Source: Anaeramoeba flamelloides
Lineage: Eukaryota; Metamonada; Anaeramoebidae
Assembly (NCBI GenBank): GCA_027625915.1
Contig: JANTQA010000070.1
Coordinates: 13,149,001-13,213,000, forward strand
Direction: 5' to 3'
Length of the DNA: 64,000 nt
Shown: positions 33,359-45,697 of the stretch, in pieces
How the letters are laid out: the number at the start of each line of letters is the position of its first letter
How positions within the stretch are numbered: position 1 is the first letter of the stretch
The notes under the pieces: model-generated
Database searches by the model: none
Seen by the model: only the letters and a program-made list of their open reading frames with translations
Told to the model about the DNA's origin: nothing
Program-made: the position numbers and the translations under genes

Positions 33359-34256
33359 TCCCAGGTTTTATGAAATATTCATTACTTAAGATTTAACATT
33401 ATTTCTTATTTTTTTGATAAAATTTACTTTTTTTTTTTGAGAAAGAATTAGATATTATCAATCTATCATAATTAGAATTTGCTTTTAAATTAACTAACTT
33501 TCAGAAACCATAAGCTTAATTATTGTTAATTGTTATCTTTTTTACACTAAACTCTATTTCAAAATAATTGGAACATTAAAAATCAAAATTTAAAAATATA
33601 TATTTTTAGAAATTGAAGTTATCGATTAGAATAATAAAATTATTATTTTAATATTTAGTTCTATACACTAGAGATATTTATTTTTTGTCTTAAAATAAAA
33701 TAAAGAAAAATAAAAAAAAAAAAATTTGTACATTTATTATGAAATTTAGTTTTTAAGATTTCCTAAAAAAAAGAAACAAGGCTTTTAATCTGAAACAATA
33801 GCTTTTCATATACTTATTGAGTTATTTTAACAAAAGTACAAAAAGAATGAATCAAAATTTCTATTGTATCTAGTTGATGATCAAACTTTTAAAGAAACTC
33901 AAAGTATCATTACTGTCTGTTCTGTTTAAAGTCAATTAAGTAGTTTTAAATTTTGAACGATTTTTTTAAGATGGAAATTCACTTTGGGAAAAGAGATGTA
34001 TATCTTGAAGTAATTTAAGATTTGTTTTACTCAAGAACTCTCTTTTATTTCAAAAAAAAGTATTATGTTTGATTTTTTTTGACTAATCTACTGCGAATCA
34101 AACCAATATTATAAATTACAATAAAGAAAGATTTGTTTTGCTGAAATTTTGAATATAATCCCTTTGAATTCGATAAATAAAAAATTTTTTTTTCATTTTT
34201 TTTTTTTTCTGATTTGGCAGTTATTAGAAACAACTCAAATATAAAATAATAAAAGT
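33359..34256. other. Intergenic upstream of NOP58
   Basis: AT-rich DNA without ORFs, other than a chance frame at 34063-34278 opposite NOP58 exon 1. The NOP58 promoter must lie here, but no element is identifiable. Confidence 0.4.
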
Positions 34257-36013
34257 ATGTTAATTCTTTACGAGACACCCGTTGGTTATTGTTTATTTAA
34301 GGTTTTAGATGAAGAAAAACTTCGTTCTACAGAAAATATTGTTACTTCTATTGACAACAGCGAAGCACTTTCTCAATTGTAAGTATTAGCAATACCAAAT
34401 ATTATTTTCAAAAAAAACAATTACGAATAAAGATCCAAGAAAAAAAAAAAAAAAAAAAAACAAAATCACACTCTATTTTCTTAAATTCGACACAACCTTT
34501 TTGCTTTCCAAATACATTTCCTTTTTTTTTGCTTTAATATTTCAAAAAAAACAAAAAAAAACAAATTATTAATAACCTTGTCCACTAACAAAACCAAACA
34601 AAAACAAAAAATAAAATTACAAACAATAAAAAAAAAAAAAAAAACAACAAATATCCAAACAAAAGAGTTGAATTACACGATTTTTCCAAATTTCAAAACG
34701 TTAATGAAGCCGTAGAGTCAACACAAAAGTTAATTCAATCCGAGTTAGGTGACAAATTAAAGAATTTCCTTCAAGAGTCTGTTGTTGACAAAAAACTTAA
34801 AGACAGCCTCGCGATTTGCGATTTAAAGCTTGGTAGCAAAATCCAAGACAAGTTAGGGATCAAATGTATTTATGACAAGCAACTTCAGCAATTAATGAAA
34901 AGCATCCGGTCTCAAATCACGTCCATTGTGGGCGACGTTTCGCCAAACGAAATGAGGACCATGTCGAGGGGCCTTTCGCATTCCCTGTCGCGACACAAAT
35001 TGAAATTTAGTCCCGAAAAGGTTGACACGATGGTTGTGCAAGCCATTTCGTTGTTGTCTGATATGGAAAAGGAATTAAACATTTATTCGATGAGGGTCAA
35101 GGAGTGGTACGGATGGCACTTCCCCGAGCTTGTTGACTTGATCGATGATCACATTTTGTACTCAAGGATCGTGAACTTTGTTGGTGTCAGAAACAACATC
35201 CCTAAATTGGATTTGAAGGAGTTCTTCCAAAACTTGGACACTTACGAAGAAGGCAATGAAGAGGATGTGAATGATACGATTGAACAAATCCGATCTGTTG
35301 CAAAGGTTTCGATGGGGACAGAAATTTCAGAGGACGATATCATGAATATCCAATACTTGGCATCCCAGGTTGTTTCCATGGCCGAAGGAAGACAGCAATT
35401 ACTTGACTATTTAAAAAATCGAATGACTGCAATCGCTCCTAATTTGACATCCCTAGTCGGTGAAATTGTTGGCGCAAAGTTAATCGCCAAGGCTGGTTCC
35501 CTAATCTCCCTAGCTAAGCACCCGGCGAGCACAATCCAAATCTTGGGTGCCGAAAAGGCCTTGTTCCGCGCCTTAAAGACAGACCACGATACACCCAAAT
35601 ATGGTTTAATTTATCATGCATCATTGGTCGGCCAAGCTACCCCTAAAAACCGTGGGCGTATTTCGAGAATTTTAGCCGCCAAATGTGCCCTCGCCATCAG
35701 AGTAGACTCACTCGGTGAAGATCCAGACAACAGCCTCGGAATCAGAGTTCGTGAAATTGTTGAACGCAAGGTTCGCCAATTTGAAGAACGTGGTGACTAC
35801 CATACAAATAGAAAAGTTAGAAACAGCCAAGGCGGCTTTAGAAACCAAAATATAGATGAAGAAATGAGAAATAAATTTAAAAGCGCATATAACGAAGAAA
35901 ACGATTTTGATATGAGAAGAAATAATTCAAAAAGAGATTACCAAAATAGAAATAACTATAACGATGATAATGATAATAATTTCAAAAAAAGGAGATTTAA
36001 TAATAGAAAATAA
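34257..36013 (+). CDS. NOP58: Box C/D snoRNP core protein NOP58, two exons
   Basis: NOP58 binds box C/D snoRNAs and, with NOP56, fibrillarin and SNU13, directs rRNA 2'-O-methylation in the nucleolus. Exon 1 (34257-34378) encodes MLILYETPVGYCLFKVLDEE, matching the NOP58 start; donor GTAAGT. Exon 2 begins at 34666 (acceptor AAAAG; intron 287 nt). The joined protein is 489 aa with the coiled-coil region (ELHDFSKFQNV; LMKSIRSQ), the NOSIC region (SHSLSRHKLKFSPEKVDTMV, EWYGWHFPEL) and the Nop domain (NRMTAIAPNLTSLVGE, HPASTIQILGAEKALFRALK, YGLIYHASLVGQATPKNRGR). The tail is Arg/Asn/Asp-rich (RRNNSKRDYQNRNNYNDDN) and lacks the KKE/D repeats of animal and yeast NOP58. The middle of the gene is visibly richer in G and C than its surroundings. 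Confidence 0.97.
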
Positions 36014-38565
36014 AATTATTTTTTGTATTTTTAATATTATTATTATTACTATAAAAATATTAAATATCAAATATTAAAAACCCTTGAAACTTTACCCTTT
36101 CTTTTCTATACTTTTTGTTTTTTTTTTTTTTCAATAAAAACATTTTTAGATTAAATAATATTTTTTATGACCACGTCTTTCTTTTTTTTTTTTAATCAAA
36201 TTATTTTTCTAAAATTAATATTCGATCTGGAATCAATTAAATGATTCAAATAGCAATTCGTTAAAGGTTAATAGAGAAAGAGAGAGATTCAAAAAATATT
36301 AACAATCCAAATTATTAAAGGTTTTGATGATAACTTGTATTATCAGGATATTAGCAATAGAATTCGTGATAGTATTAAAAAAATCTCGTTAATTCATCAA
36401 AACCATGAAAAATCATAAAATCAGGATTTTCCAAATTATTTTCGATAAAATGAAAAATTATTTTTTTGAAATCACCTTACAAATTATCCCATTGACTTTC
36501 AAAAAACCTTGAGACTACTACAACGTATTTCCACTTAAAAATATTAGAAAGTATTTGCAAGGGTTGTAATTTGTCTTTGAGTGTTTGAAAGTATTGAAAG
36601 ACCGAAAACTTTTATAAACAGAAGGAGTTCTGTTAGTCGCGTAAAAAAAATTTCATTTTTTATGGGAATATTTTTTATTTTTGAAAGAATAGAATCTCTT
36701 GTGAATCTTATGATCATACAAATAACCATTCAACAATATATGAATATAACTTAGATATTTTTTTTTTAAAAGGGGGTTCTAGCATTCACAATTTTAAATA
36801 GCAAAAAAGAATAAAGAAATATTTTCTTTCTTTTTAATGTACGATCAAAAAAAAAAAAACCCTTCAAACACTAGTCGTGTTTTCTGTACAATATAAAATT
36901 CATAGAAGAGAATAACAAAAACAAGAAGAAAAATCTATAAAAAATCTAAATAATTGGTAATAATGTAGCTAGGTTGTTATAAAAGTTTTTGAATAGTTAT
37001 CCAACACCTTTCAATTTTCATAGAATATAAGAAAATCTTTTGAAGCTAAGGAAACATTCATTAAATAACCGAAAAGGGTTGGTTATTTTTTTTGAAGTAT
37101 TCTTATTTAACGTAATTTACAACACTATGATTGAACGAGTAACTATTTGTTTCTCTTTACATGCAGTTATTTTTTGGATCATCTAATAATATCAATCGAT
37201 TTGTCAAACAAATTATAATAAATCACATAAAACTCCTTTATCTGATCCTTGATTGAACCAAGTATCTTTATGTTATTTTTTGACAAGAGAATAACTTTTT
37301 TATTTCAAGAATCTGTTTTTTGATCAAATAAAAATTTTCTTTTTAAAAATATTGTTGAATTAGCTCAAAAAGCCATAAACTATTATATCGCGATTTTAAT
37401 TTTTATAAGGATATTTTGACATTTATCAAGCTTTTTTGATAATTATATCAATTTTCACCTATAAAAACCTTTTTTAATTTTATCAAAAGATCATTAAACA
37501 TTATAATTTTTTTCAATTTGCAATTCGGGAAAGATAATAACGATTTTCCAAACTTTTTTGTGACTTGTCAAAGATACCCTTAAATCCTCGATTATTCACC
37601 TCAAAAATTATTTTTTTTTCAATGTTTGAAAAATGTTTTAATTTTGACCAAAATTGATCTCCAATTTGTAAAATTTTGTACTGTTGACATTAAACTCCAA
37701 GTAGGTGACATAATTTGATATTTTCAAGTTGGCAACAGGAATATTTTTTTTTCCCAATCTTATATGAAAAAATCTAAAAAAGTTAAAAGGTTGATTTTTT
37801 TTAATTCCTTGTAAAAAAACGAAATAATTATTAAACTATAAAAGGGAATATAATCTCTTTTTCAAATAAAACTCACAGAAATTTTCAAGAATTATTTATA
37901 ATTAAATCAAATTAATTGCAGTATCATTCTGAAATCCAAGAAACTAGTTAAAACAAAAAAAAAAAAACTCAAATGAAGATTATAAACCCATTAAAACAAA
38001 TAAATAAAAATTCAAATTAAATATTTTAAAAATTGGTAAACACTTTTATTTAAAATGAGAAATCTCCTTTTGTAAATTGTAAAGTAAAAAAAAATATCAA
38101 ATCAATAAATTACCTTTGAATAAGTTGAATTGACAAAAAGAACTTTACAAGTTATTGATAATTCTTTACACATCAAACTTTTGTTCTTTAAAGTCTTATT
38201 TTAAAGATATAGTCACAACCCTTCTAGTTATTTTGTTGGAATTGTTTAGTTTTCTTTATTTTCTCTTTGATTTGTTCCAGACATCAATCCAATAATTATG
38301 TTTCTTAAATCCTATATCTAGCCCTTTTAAAATCAAACTTAAACTGTTTCTATTTTTATATTGTCTAATTATTTCCAATTTTTTTTTCTTTGTATCTTAT
38401 TTTTTCATTTTCCTACTGTTCAATAACCAAAAATGATAAAACAACAAAAAATGAAAAAATGAAAAATTAAAATGAAAATTCACTAATAATTAATTATCTT
38501 ATTAACATCCAATTCAATAGTATTGATGCTTTGAGAGGTTTACCCCTTTGTTTGAAAAAGAATTT

Positions 38566-38569
<4 letters not shown>
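36014..38569. other. Gene-free AT-rich region
   Basis: About 2.5 kb with no supported gene or RNA. The ORF at 36544-36729 (minus) is a chance frame. I found no clear repeat partner by eye. Confidence 0.4.
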
Positions 38570-38602
<33 letters not shown>

Positions 38603-38629
38603 AGGTATGACGATTTTTTTGATTTCATG

Positions 38630-38673
38630 AAACGCGTTGGTGCACGCGTGAGCGACGCGTAAAACCCGTTTCT
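38630..38673. other. CpG-rich patch between TA repeats
   Basis: This ~44-bp stretch contains ACGCGT three times and nine CpG dinucleotides, in DNA where CpG is otherwise very rare. It is weakly self-complementary at its edges (GAAACGCGTT / AAACCCGTTTC). TA microsatellites flank it on both sides at short distance. Confidence 0.8.
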
Positions 38674-38674
38674 T

Positions 38675-38675
<1 letters not shown>

Positions 38676-38725
<50 letters not shown>
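38676..38725. repeat. (TA)n microsatellite
   Basis: About 24 uninterrupted TA units directly after the CpG-rich patch; a similar run lies at 38570-38598 before it. Confidence 0.95.
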
Positions 38726-38730
<5 letters not shown>

Positions 38731-40296
38731 AGGGATGTTTTTGTTAAGGATAAAACCAGAAAACAATCCTCAAATTCCAATGGTTACAAATACATACATA
38801 TTAGATTTAAAATTACAAAAAAAAAAAAAAAAAACTAATTTGAAACTTTATTAATCTTACATATCTAAAAATATTTAATTATTATCACCAAAAAAAAACC
38901 CAATTAATAAAATATACAAATAAGTAAAATAACAGGAAAAAATCATTTATTCTATATAATTAATAGAGTTCGTGACCAAAAATGAAATTATCAATAAAAA
39001 CTTGAATTAAAATTTATTTTGAGGTAATGAAATACATTTTAAAAATAAAATTTATGATCGATCACAAAAAAATATAAAGATTTAGACAAAAAAAATAATC
39101 AACTAAATAATAATGATTGTACCTAAATTGTACCAGTCACTCTAATTTAAATCTACTATACTTATGAAACGGAGTTGTTATTTTTACATTCTTGATTAAT
39201 CAATTTCCTCTTGTTATTTTAAAAGTAAATAAACAGTATAATAAAATATGCAAATTAATTAAAGAAACAATATTCTAATACTTGAAAATATCTAAAAAAG
39301 TGAAAGGGTTTATTACTTAGTTTAACCAAATTTGGAATTTGTTCCCACGTTAACGTAAAGAATATTTTTTTTTAAAAAAAAGTATTAAGTAGAAATTTTG
39401 GATAAAAATTAGCAACAAAAGAGTTATTTAAAAAGAATTTTGTTACACATAAAAAATAAAAAATGAAATTATTTTTTAACATAACAGAATAAATAATACC
39501 TAAGGAACTAACTGTTAAGCAATACGACTGATGATGGATTAAGTAAAAAAAAAAATTAGGTGTAAAATTGTTTTAAATAATCAAAAAAAAAAATTAATTC
39601 AATTGTCATGCTCATAAATTGAGGAGAATTAATGGGATGAAAAAAAAATTACTAATCACATTTCCCATTTTAGTAAATTTGAAAAAAAAAATTTTTTAAT
39701 TTAATAATTTTTAATATAATATTTTTTATGATCAATAAAAAATATTATTGGGAGGGATATAATCACAATACAAAAAATTTGGATGAAATGGTCTAATTAG
39801 GAAGTGGTAAAGAAATTGAATTTTTGACCTAATTTTTTTCACCAAATAGTATTTTTTTTGAATTAAAAATATAATCTTTTACTCTGTTTTTAAAGTGTTT
39901 ACAACTATAAGAGTTTTGAATGGGAAATCTAATTTTATTTTTTTGGAGTTACAAAAATTAAAAATTAAACTTTTTTCATGGGGTTTTAAAATACAAATGC
40001 TCCCACCTAAAACCGAAATCATGAACACCCTTGTTTTCCTACACTTTAAAGAAATTACACCCTGTACGATATATAAAAGTTTTTTTTCGTTGTTTTGAAG
40101 TTTTTTCGTTTGTGTTTTTTCATATCCCAGAAACGAAAAGTATGATTTCAAAAAAATTCGAGAACTTTTTCAAAAAACAAAAAACGAAAACAATGAATGA
40201 AACGAAAAAACATATAAAAAATTAGAAAAAAGGCGATTTTATAAGTCTTTCATTGTTTTAAAACGAAAAACCGTAATACCTGTGATATATATATAT

Positions 40297-43200
40297 ATAA
40301 ATATATACATTGGTCATTGGCAAATAATTTAAAAATAAAAAGTATAATTCTTAGTCATAATAGAAAAAAATAACAATATATATTTTGATATCTTGTATTG
40401 AATATTTTAAAAAAAATTAATTAAAATCTCCATGATTTTTTTAAATTCATATTCACTATTTAAATAATATATGAAGTACTTTTTTTTTTACTTATCGGTA
40501 AATGATCTTGAAATAAAAAAAAAATGTTTCTAAATTAATTATTATAAAAAAAAAAAACAAAAAAATAGAAATAGAAAAAAGGGAAAATGTGAAAAAATGT
40601 TATAAAATATCTATTTTATATTATCAATTTTTTCTTCTGATTTTCATTAAAAACCTGAAAACACATAGAATATACAGAGTAAAACCGAAAAATAATTTTA
40701 CTAACAATATTTAATTATATAAAATAAAATGAGAAATTGATATTTGTTTTTTTTTTTGTTGTAAAAAAATTTTTTATTTAGTGAATTTTTATAAATTAAA
40801 TCTAGAAAAAATGGTAAAATAAATATTTTATTCAGACGCAATTATATTGATAATTTCTTGATCAAAGATCTTTATACGTTTATAATCTAATAATTTAGAG
40901 TATTTATCGAATTTTTTTTTTTTTTATTATTATTATTTTTGATAAACGTTTATAGTAGCTTGTAAAATCCTCTATTTTGTTATAAAAGATAGGAAAAAGA
41001 AATTTAAGAAAATAGAATTTTCTTCTGGATTTTAATCACGTTTTAATCAATTATTTTTTTTAAATCAGAAATCTCAAGAGGTTGTTATTTATATAACTCT
41101 ATGTTTTGGATGAAGAGAGGAGAAAAAATAATTACTTTTAAAATATATTTTAATCTTGAAATTTTAGATTTTTTTTGATTTAGTTAGCGAATTTAAAAAT
41201 TATTCTTTGAAAATTTGAAATTCATCTTGCTAATTAAGACTAAAAATAAAAAAAAATAAATCAAATTTTTTTTTAAATTTTCAAAATATTATTTTTTTTA
41301 ACTGTGGAAAATTGATGTTGAGTCTATAATGATTTGTGCTAGCTGATTTTGAATTAAAAATTATCCAATATATTTTCCTTTGTTATCATATAAAATATTA
41401 CACACCAAGAAAAATATCTTGTATAATTTTTCATCCACATTCAAATAACAAAAGTTATACATAATACTGATAATTTATAAATTTACTTTTCTTATAAAAT
41501 CCATTTCACTCATAAGTGCCCACCCAAAAATGTAAAATTCACTTTTTTTATGAATCAACCAAATTACATAATATTATCTAGAAATAAGAAAAATAATAAA
41601 ATTTGGATTTAAACTCATAATCATAAAAGAAATACCTAGGAAAACATGAAATTTCAAAAAAAAAAATAAAAATGTTGAAAATTTTTTTGGCACATTGATT
41701 GAAAACTCTAGTTTAAAATTTCTCAATTACTTTCAAAATTTTAAAGTGATATCAATAAGATTTTTTAATAATAAATGAATCTACTTTAAAGAGATTACAA
41801 AGCCTCAATTTCCCCCAAGTTAATTTGGAGTTTTAAAAATTATTTTTTATCGAATTTACTTTTATAAAAAAAAGAAAAGATAGAAAAAAAAGAAAAAAAA
41901 GAAGTAAATTAACGAAAAAATAATTTAAAGTAATATAGAAAAATGATCTGATCTAAAAATTTAAAATTTGAATTGAGAAGAAGAATGAATTAAAGTCATA
42001 GAATATGTACTATTTCTTCAATAAAACAGGCCACCTTTGACTGAAAAAGAGTTTATGTCTTGTTTTATCCCAAAAAGAGTTTACTTTTTTTAAAATTTTT
42101 TTGATATATTTTTATAAACTGATTTGTGAAATAGACCCATTAAGTACTAATTCAAACACCAACACTATTTATCTACATTTGTAATCAGAAATACATAAAA
42201 GAACAATTTACTATGAGAACTTCATAAATAAAAGTTTTATCCACCTGTAATATATTTGTTCAATACTCAAATGATAACCATGTTCCAAAAAGGATATAGT
42301 AGAATGGAACTTCTTGTTAGTGTGTGATACAAATGACAAACAAAAAAATTCATTGGATATCTTAAAAAAAACTCCGAATATTAAACAAAAAAAAAGTAAA
42401 AGTATAAAATCTTAAAATCCAATTGAATAAAAATTTTCATAGGTTACTCATTAGAAAAAAAAACAAATACAAAAAAAAAAAGTTAAAAAGGATTGTCAAT
42501 GAAAAAAATAAAATTAAGAAGAAAAAAATTGGCAACATCTTCAAAAACACAAATTTCAATTAAAAAAAAAAGTTTGAAAATTAAATCTCAATTCCAAAAA
42601 ATCAAATTTATAAACAAAAAATAATAATTTTCTATTTTTTTTAAATTTCCAACTGCTTAAATTTCTTCAATTCAAAACAAAATTTTTTTTTAAAGTACAA
42701 AATTAATTTATTTTGATTTAATCTAATTTATGATTATATTCTAACCCTCTATATTTTACAGAGTAAGGATTTTGTAACATTTTTTCTTAAAAATAACTCC
42801 TTTGAGAAAAAAAAAAAAAAAAAGTCATAAAAACATTCGAGATCTTAAAACACCCCAAAGAGCAGAAACTTCAAAACTTTGACATAGTTTGATTTCCAAA
42901 TTATAATTTAAAACCATTCATTCAAATTGTAAATTCGTATCACAATTTGGCGTTTTTTTCTAAAAATGACCTTGTTTTTAATTTGTTGATTTTTTGAGAG
43001 ATCGATCGGACATCACAGGTTGATTAGTTTTTAATTGGAATTAGTTACTCATAAAAATTGCAAAATTATTTTAATCCATTTCAGAAAATTTTTATTTTTC
43101 GGTAATGAACCTACTCTTCAAATGAAAAAAAAAAAAAAAAATATATCAATTTTTTTGAAAATAGTGCGAATATAAACAATTAGATCAATCTATATCCATC

Positions 43201-43363
43201 GATAAATCCATACAAACTTGTATTAAATTTTCAATTTCAATAAAACCTGTGCCTCTAAAGGCATTGATAAGCAAAGCAATAAATAAAATAATAAAAAAAA
43301 TCTTAAAAATAAAATAATAAATTTGAATTAAAAATAAAACTTGTATTAGCCTTTAAAAATCAT
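40297..43363. other. Gene-free AT-rich region with a solitary TIR-like end
   Basis: No gene is visible in about 3 kb. At 42028-42057 the minus strand reads AAACTCTTTTTCAGTCAAAG then GTGGCC, resembling the ends of element R and the solitary end near 5046. Otherwise there are only A/T runs. Confidence 0.4.
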
Positions 43364-44905
43364 TTATTTTAAATGTCTTTTTATACCTACGTAAGAAAGA
43401 GCATTTGAAAATAATTCATTTCCATTAGTATTATCGAGCCAAGCTTTGCCGCAATCATTAGTTGTTCTGGTTGATGTAGGATGGGTATTTATCACCACGA
43501 CTGGCCCGTATCCTGGCTCTTTAATCTTTTCTGTGACGAGAGGCAAGCCATTGTTCCAAGAGGCAATTAGTGTTCCACCATTAATGTTGTGTGTGTCGAC
43601 AACATGTGTGTATTCCTTTGTTTTGAAGGTTTCTACACCTCTTAAGATAGGATGTTCGGGCAAGTGTTTTTCGCCTAATTCTCTCTCATTTTTTTGTACC
43701 CTGGGGCCATACACCAAAGGAATGAAATTGTCGGTATATATCCTGCCCTTGATTTGCTTATCATCAGAGTCGATCAAGGTATTGATTGCCACAATTACAA
43801 GACCCCTGCCGGACTCCACAAATTCTGCCAAATTGTTGCCAAGTATTTCTGATGAGCCCAGTGTGTCAACATTAGCCGATCGTAACACAACTGCGTCGTA
43901 TTCCATCATTTCCTCGACCGTTGGCGTCACATTCCGGGGATCCTTGGTTGTTACGTATTGTATGCCGCCATATTTCAAGGTGTCTACAAAATGCTCCACA
44001 CGTACCTCCCCGCGTCTCGCCCAAGCAAGAACAAGGATATTTAAGTCTCGAAGCTTTGCGCCTCCGCGGGACAATATACGTATTTTAACTTGGAATCTTT
44101 TGGCAAGGTTAAAGGAATGCTTGACCAACTCTTGCACCTCGAAGTACCCCGTTTTGGAGATCTCGTCCAGATCTTCGAACGACATCAGCTCCAGGCGTAT
44201 TAGGTGCAAGTGCCTTTTGACCAAATCCTTGACCGTCACTTTCGATTCGTTACCCAACTCGCGGAGGTGTGAGCGCGACCATTCGATCAGGGCACGGAAC
44301 AATTGGATCTCCGGTGTCGAGATGGAATCCATGAGGAGCATTTGGTGGACAGTTTCTTCCTTGAGCCCAACAAAGCAATGGGTGTCCTTAAACAAGAGCC
44401 TTGAATTGCTTTCCAAAAATTGTAAAGAGTCTCGTTGCCATCGCTTCACACCCTCCTCACATGCCTTTTCATAATGCTGAATACAATTGGTCACAGTTAG
44501 CATGCTTGTGAAATACCGTGAGCAATATTCCTGCAATTCAAAAACACAGAATTTGTCTGCAACGCCATAGACACCGTAAAAGGTTTCCTCGTCCAACCGC
44601 GCCTTCCTCGAATAGAGAAATTCCAAAAACAGTTCAAAGAACCTTGGCTCAACATCGTCAACATCAACCTCACACAACAGGCGGTTGTTTGTCTCTTTCC
44701 ATTCTTGGGTATAAAACAGCCCTCTCCAAACCGGTGAGTTCATCGACAAGATCAATTGGTGACCATACATCGCAACTTTCTCCTTGCCTACAATGAATTT
44801 GACATCAGACATGTCTCGGTTGTTCACCCATTTGTGCAACAAAGTAGAAAGGTTGTTTTTGTTTTTGTTTTTATTTTCTTTTTCTTTTTCTTTTTCTTTA
44901 GATTT
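43364..44905 (-). CDS. BTB-BACK protein with C-terminal amidotransferase-like (ThuA-like) domain; 5' end unresolved
   Basis: The frame is open from 44905 to TAA at 43364. It starts with a Lys/Glu/Asn-rich stretch lacking ATG, then NLSTLLHKWVNNRDMSDVKF, the start of a BTB/POZ domain (VAMYGHQLILSMNSPVWRGL; EFLYSRKARLDEETFYGVY). A BACK-like helical region follows (LQFLESNSRLLFKD, ELQLFRALIEWSR-type word SRSHLRELG). The C-terminal ~220 residues form a separate alpha/beta domain: LNILVLAWARRGEVRVEHFV, YDAVVLRSAN, FVESGRGLVIVAINT, HPILRGVETFKTKEY and GPVVVINTHP, resembling class I glutamine amidotransferase-like/ThuA folds. The catalytic Cys expected after a strand (G-x-C) is not obvious; GRGLVIVAI occupies that place. 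BTB proteins often serve as Cullin-3 adaptors. The first ATG (44812-44810) falls inside the BTB domain, so an upstream exon is likely. Coding DNA is clearly GC-richer than its surroundings. Confidence 0.8.
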   Translation of the reverse strand, partial: KSKEKEKEKENKNKNKNNLSTLLHKWVNNRDMSDVKFIVGKEKVAMYGHQLILSMNSPVWRGLFYTQEWKETNNRLLCEVDVDDVEPRFFELFLEFLYSRKARLDEETFYGVYGVADKFCVFELQEYCSRYFTSMLTVTNCIQHYEKACEEGVKRWQRDSLQFLESNSRLLFKDTHCFVGLKEETVHQMLLMDSISTPEIQLFRALIEWSRSHLRELGNESKVTVKDLVKRHLHLIRLELMSFEDLDEISKTGYFEVQELVKHSFNLAKRFQVKIRILSRGGAKLRDLNILVLAWARRGEVRVEHFVDTLKYGGIQYVTTKDPRNVTPTVEEMMEYDAVVLRSANVDTLGSSEILGNNLAEFVESGRGLVIVAINTLIDSDDKQIKGRIYTDNFIPLVYGPRVQKNERELGEKHLPEHPILRGVETFKTKEYTHVVDTHNINGGTLIASWNNGLPLVTEKIKEPGYGPVVVINTHPTSTRTTNDCGKAWLDNTNGNELFSNALSYVGIKRHLK

Positions 44906-45539
44906 TTATTTTTTTTTTTTGTTTTTGGATTTAAAAAATACGACCATTGAAAAGAATGGAGAAAAAAATTATAAAAATCTAAATTACGGCGTGTTCAGAA
45001 ATATGAAAAATAGAATAAAATGGATTTTGTGTTTTTTTTTTCTTTTTCTTTTTCTTTTTGTGTGTGTTCCAAAAAAGAATTAAAATTAAGTTTAGTTTTG
45101 AAGGATTAAGATGAATTACTTTCACTCATTTTTTGGGATTTTTTTCTTTAGAAATGTGTTTTTAGAAAGAAAACAATTGTTTTTGTTGTGAGAACTGAAA
45201 GCAAAAAAAAAAAACTTGGTAGGAAATTGAAAATAAAAAAATGAAATTGTTTTTTACAATCGAAATGAGTTTTTTTTGATTGGTTTTGTTTAACCTTTTA
45301 AAAGTTGAGTAGTAAAAGTTAATTTTAAATACTATTCTGAATTATGTACTTCCCGAATCATATGTTCTTTGGGGGTTGAAAGGAGAATAACGAGAAAATT
45401 TAAAAAAAATGTAGATAAAGATTTTTCTATTTATTCAATAGATCTGCTATAAAAAGAACTAATTACAAATAAAATAAAAAACTCAAGCCTTTTACCAAAT
45501 TTCTTTGAGATTAAAACAATAAAAACTTTATTATTACGG

Positions 45540-45697
45540 GTATTCGAATTATAAATGGGAAAATATTTTTGCTACATTTTCCATATTTTCTTTTTTAAAG
45601 TGAGGTTGGTGAGTGAAGTAGATTGAAATTTAAAAACTCTATTTGAAAAAGGAAATTGAAAATGAAGTGAAAATGGTTCCCATTTGTACAGTGATGT
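45540..45697. repeat. Short inverted repeat related to element E
   Basis: ATTATAAATGGGAAAATATT at the left pairs loosely with AATGGTTCCCATTTGTAC at the right. The left half matches 11765-11800 inside element E and the right half (GGAAATTGAAAATGAAGTGA) matches 15970-15990. Confidence 0.5.

Larger units (their letters stand above)
38599..40285. mobile_element. Candidate 1.7-kb TIR element J inserted in a TA microsatellite
   Basis: The left end TCACAGGTATGACGATTTTT and the inverse of the right end TCACAGGTATTACGGTTTTT agree at 18 of 20 positions. Both are bounded outside by TA runs (38570-38598 and 40286-40296), so the target was TA-rich. Inside are a CpG-rich patch (38630-38673), a second TA run (38676-38725) and chance ORFs at 39879-40225. 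No transposase was recognised. An alternative is two unrelated short elements sharing the same end. Confidence 0.5.

Noticed and set aside
34379-34665. A box C/D snoRNA in the NOP58 intron, as in some other hosts
   Set aside because: No TGATGA plus CTGA pair with terminal complementarity is visible; the intron is mostly A-runs.
38570-38730. Telomere or centromere repeat
   Set aside because: It is a simple TA microsatellite with one CpG-rich patch, not a tandem array of longer units.
43446-44474. 342-codon plus-strand ORF
   Set aside because: It lies wholly opposite the BTB-BACK gene, whose domains are recognisable; the plus-strand reading is a shadow made possible by the higher GC content.
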